Under the pieces are notes generated by a model. It worked only from the letters and a program-made list of their open reading frames with translations, made no database searches and was not told the origin of the DNA. A stretch of 64,000 nt of DNA from Bradyrhizobium guangzhouense. Lineage in GTDB: Bacteria; Pseudomonadota; Alphaproteobacteria; Rhizobiales; Xanthobacteraceae. This document shows, one piece after another, positions 62,509 through 64,000 of this stretch (the first letter of the stretch is position 1; every line of letters begins with the position of its first letter). The position numbers and the translations under genes are program-made. The stretch lies in the NCBI RefSeq assembly GCF_004114955.1, contig NZ_CP030053.1:1798001-1862000 (forward strand), read 5' to 3'.

Positions 62509-64000
62509 ATGACCGCCTTGTCGAAAAAGCCCGCGGCTATCCGCGTGGTTCTGCCCTTCGTGTTCCGGCACTGGCTGAAGCAGCCGGGGCGGGCGCTTGC
62601 CATCACCGTCGGCCTGTTAGGTGCGACCGTCGCCGATCTGTTCATGCCGGTATTCTCGGGACATCTGGTCGACGCGCTGACGCGCGGGCCATCCGATCCC
62701 GATGCGCGCCACGCCGCGCTGGTGGCGCTTGGCGGCATCGTCGTGCTGGGCGCCGCGTCGATGGTGTTGCGCCTGGGCGGACTCCAGGTGATCGTGCCGT
62801 TCACGCTGAAGATCATGTCTGACGTCGCGCAGGATGCCTTCCTGCGCGTGCAGCGCTTCTCGACCGACTGGCACGCCAACTCCTTCGCCGGCTCGACCGT
62901 GCGCAAGGTCACGCGCGGCATGTGGGCGCTCGACCTCCTCAACGACACCATCCTGCTGGCGCTGCTGCCGTCGCTCGTGGTGCTGATCGGATCGATGATC
63001 CTGCTCGGCGTGCACTGGGCCTCGCTCGGTGCGGTGATCGCGCTCGGCGCGGCCGCCTATGTCACGATGACGGTGCTGTTCTCGACGCGCTACATCGCGC
63101 CGGCCGCCCGGGTCTCCAATGCCTGGGACACCAAGGTCGGCGGTACGCTGGCGGACGCGCTGACCTGCAATGCGGTGGTGAAATCGTTCGGCGCGGAAAT
63201 GCGCGAGGATGCGCGGCTTGCCCGCGTCATCAAGCGCTGGCGCACGCGCGTGCGTCGCACCTGGTTCCGCTACAACTACACCGCCATGTCACAGCTCTCG
63301 CTGCTGCTGTGCCTGCGAGCGTCCGTGATCGGCGGCTCGGTGCTGCTGTGGATGTCGGGTCGCGCCTCGCCCGGCGACGTCACCTATGTGCTGACGAGCT
63401 ACTACGTGATCCACGCCTATTTGCGGGATGTCGGCATGCACATCAACAACCTGCAGCGCTCGGTCAACGACATGGAGGAGCTGGTCGCGATCCATGACGA
63501 GCCGATCGGCATTGCGGATGCCGACGGCGCGCTGCCGATCGCGATCGAGGGCGGCGAGATCGTGTTCGACGACGTCACGTTCCACTATGGCGGCCATCGC
63601 GCGCCGCTCTACGACGGATTGTCGCTCAAGATCCGCGCGGGCGAACGTGTCGGCCTCGTCGGCCGCTCCGGCTCCGGCAAGACGACGTTCGTCAAGCTGG
63701 TGCAGCGGCTCTACGACGTCACCGGCGGTCGTGTCCTGATCGACGGGCAGGATATCGCGCTGGCCACGCAGCAATCGCTGCGCAGCCAGATCGCGATCGT
63801 GCAGCAGGAGCCGATCCTGTTTCACCGTACGCTTGCCGAGAACATCGCCTATGGCCGGCCCGGCGCCAGCCTGGAGGCGATCGAGCAGGCGGCCCGGCTG
63901 GCCAACGCGCACGATTTCATCCTGCGCCTGCCGAAGGGTTACGGCACGCTGGTCGGCGAACGCGGCGTCAAACTGTCGGGCGGCGAGCGGCAGCGCGTGG
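62509..64000 (+). CDS. ABC exporter, fused permease-ATPase (3' end cut by window)
   Basis: The frame is open from ATG 62509 to the window end, about 497 residues. The first about 330 residues carry about six membrane helices (LAITVGLLGATVADLFMPVF and following). The ATPase domain has Walker A GLVGRSGSGKTTFVKLV, the Q-loop IVQQEPILFHRTLAEN and signature LSGGERQRV just before the edge, so Walker B is outside. It is of the MsbA/multidrug half-transporter type. No substrate can be named. It follows the leader ORF and promoter at 62219. Confidence 0.9.
   Translation, partial: MTALSKKPAAIRVVLPFVFRHWLKQPGRALAITVGLLGATVADLFMPVFSGHLVDALTRGPSDPDARHAALVALGGIVVLGAASMVLRLGGLQVIVPFTLKIMSDVAQDAFLRVQRFSTDWHANSFAGSTVRKVTRGMWALDLLNDTILLALLPSLVVLIGSMILLGVHWASLGAVIALGAAAYVTMTVLFSTRYIAPAARVSNAWDTKVGGTLADALTCNAVVKSFGAEMREDARLARVIKRWRTRVRRTWFRYNYTAMSQLSLLLCLRASVIGGSVLLWMSGRASPGDVTYVLTSYYVIHAYLRDVGMHINNLQRSVNDMEELVAIHDEPIGIADADGALPIAIEGGEIVFDDVTFHYGGHRAPLYDGLSLKIRAGERVGLVGRSGSGKTTFVKLVQRLYDVTGGRVLIDGQDIALATQQSLRSQIAIVQQEPILFHRTLAENIAYGRPGASLEAIEQAARLANAHDFILRLPKGYGTLVGERGVKLSGGERQRV

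Noticed and set aside
62356..62509. Intrinsic terminator between the leader ORF and the exporter
   Set aside because: The T run at 62384-62390 lies in the loop of CGATCGG/CCGATCG rather than after a stem, so it does not form a classic terminator.

Overview
The window is a high-GC alphaproteobacterial chromosome segment. It most resembles Bradyrhizobium or a close relative in the Nitrobacteraceae: it has Irr/ICE-type palindromes at bfd and bfr, a Rhodobacter-type PE N-methyltransferase, DUF2277, DUF4403 and DUF2147 genes, and several families of about 80-150 bp palindromic intergenic repeats. The assignment to genus is inference from gene content and style. No rRNA, tRNA or CRISPR was seen.

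Layout. 1-9.7 kb: a rhodanese (cut by the window edge), sseA, a YkuD L,D-transpeptidase, a 2-hydroxyacid dehydrogenase, ettA with an MltB-type transglycosylase, and small secreted or membrane proteins. 9.6-10.7 kb: bfd and bfr, each with an upstream iron-control palindrome. 10.7-18.4 kb: mixed housekeeping and hypothetical genes, including a collagen-like protein, a lone Fis-type HTH and a DnaJ-domain protein. 18.6-20.0 kb: a complete 1272-bp IS4-type element that split a palindromic repeat and left a 9-bp duplication. 20-25.5 kb: short genes separated by 'GTAGGGTGGG' repeats that supply stop codons to three genes, then an AT-richer orphan acyl-carrier-protein/membrane-protein pair. 25.6-30.6 kb: a thiamine operon read leftwards (thiO-thiS-thiG-thiE-thiC) behind a sigma70-like promoter and a TPP riboswitch. 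30.7-35.3 kb: a lytic transglycosylase, a histidine kinase and its response regulator, which carries a one-base frameshift, and a PRC-barrel protein. 35.4-41.3 kb: a LivK-like binding protein and a complete polyamine-type ABC importer operon. 41.4-47 kb: DUF4403, a beta-propeller protein, an HTH regulator, DUF899 and a second L,D-transpeptidase. 47.2-52.6 kb: a possible lipid neighbourhood (GT4 glycosyltransferase, pmtA, Mpo1/DUF962-like membrane protein, class III aminotransferase, psd). 52.7-58.2 kb: Nudix, FecR-domain, DUF2147 and extensin-like genes. 58.3-62.0 kb: a TetR-regulated EmrAB-type efflux pair. 62.2-64 kb: a promoter, a 23-codon leader ORF and an ABC exporter that runs off the window.

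How genes work together. PE made by Psd can be methylated by PmtA. The thi genes build the thiazole and pyrimidine halves of thiamine under riboswitch control. Bfr stores iron and Bfd helps release it. The TetR protein probably represses the HlyD/MFS pump through a perfect palindrome. The most unusual points are the leader ORF before the ABC exporter, the orphan ACP pair, the repeat-derived stop codons and the lipid neighbourhood.
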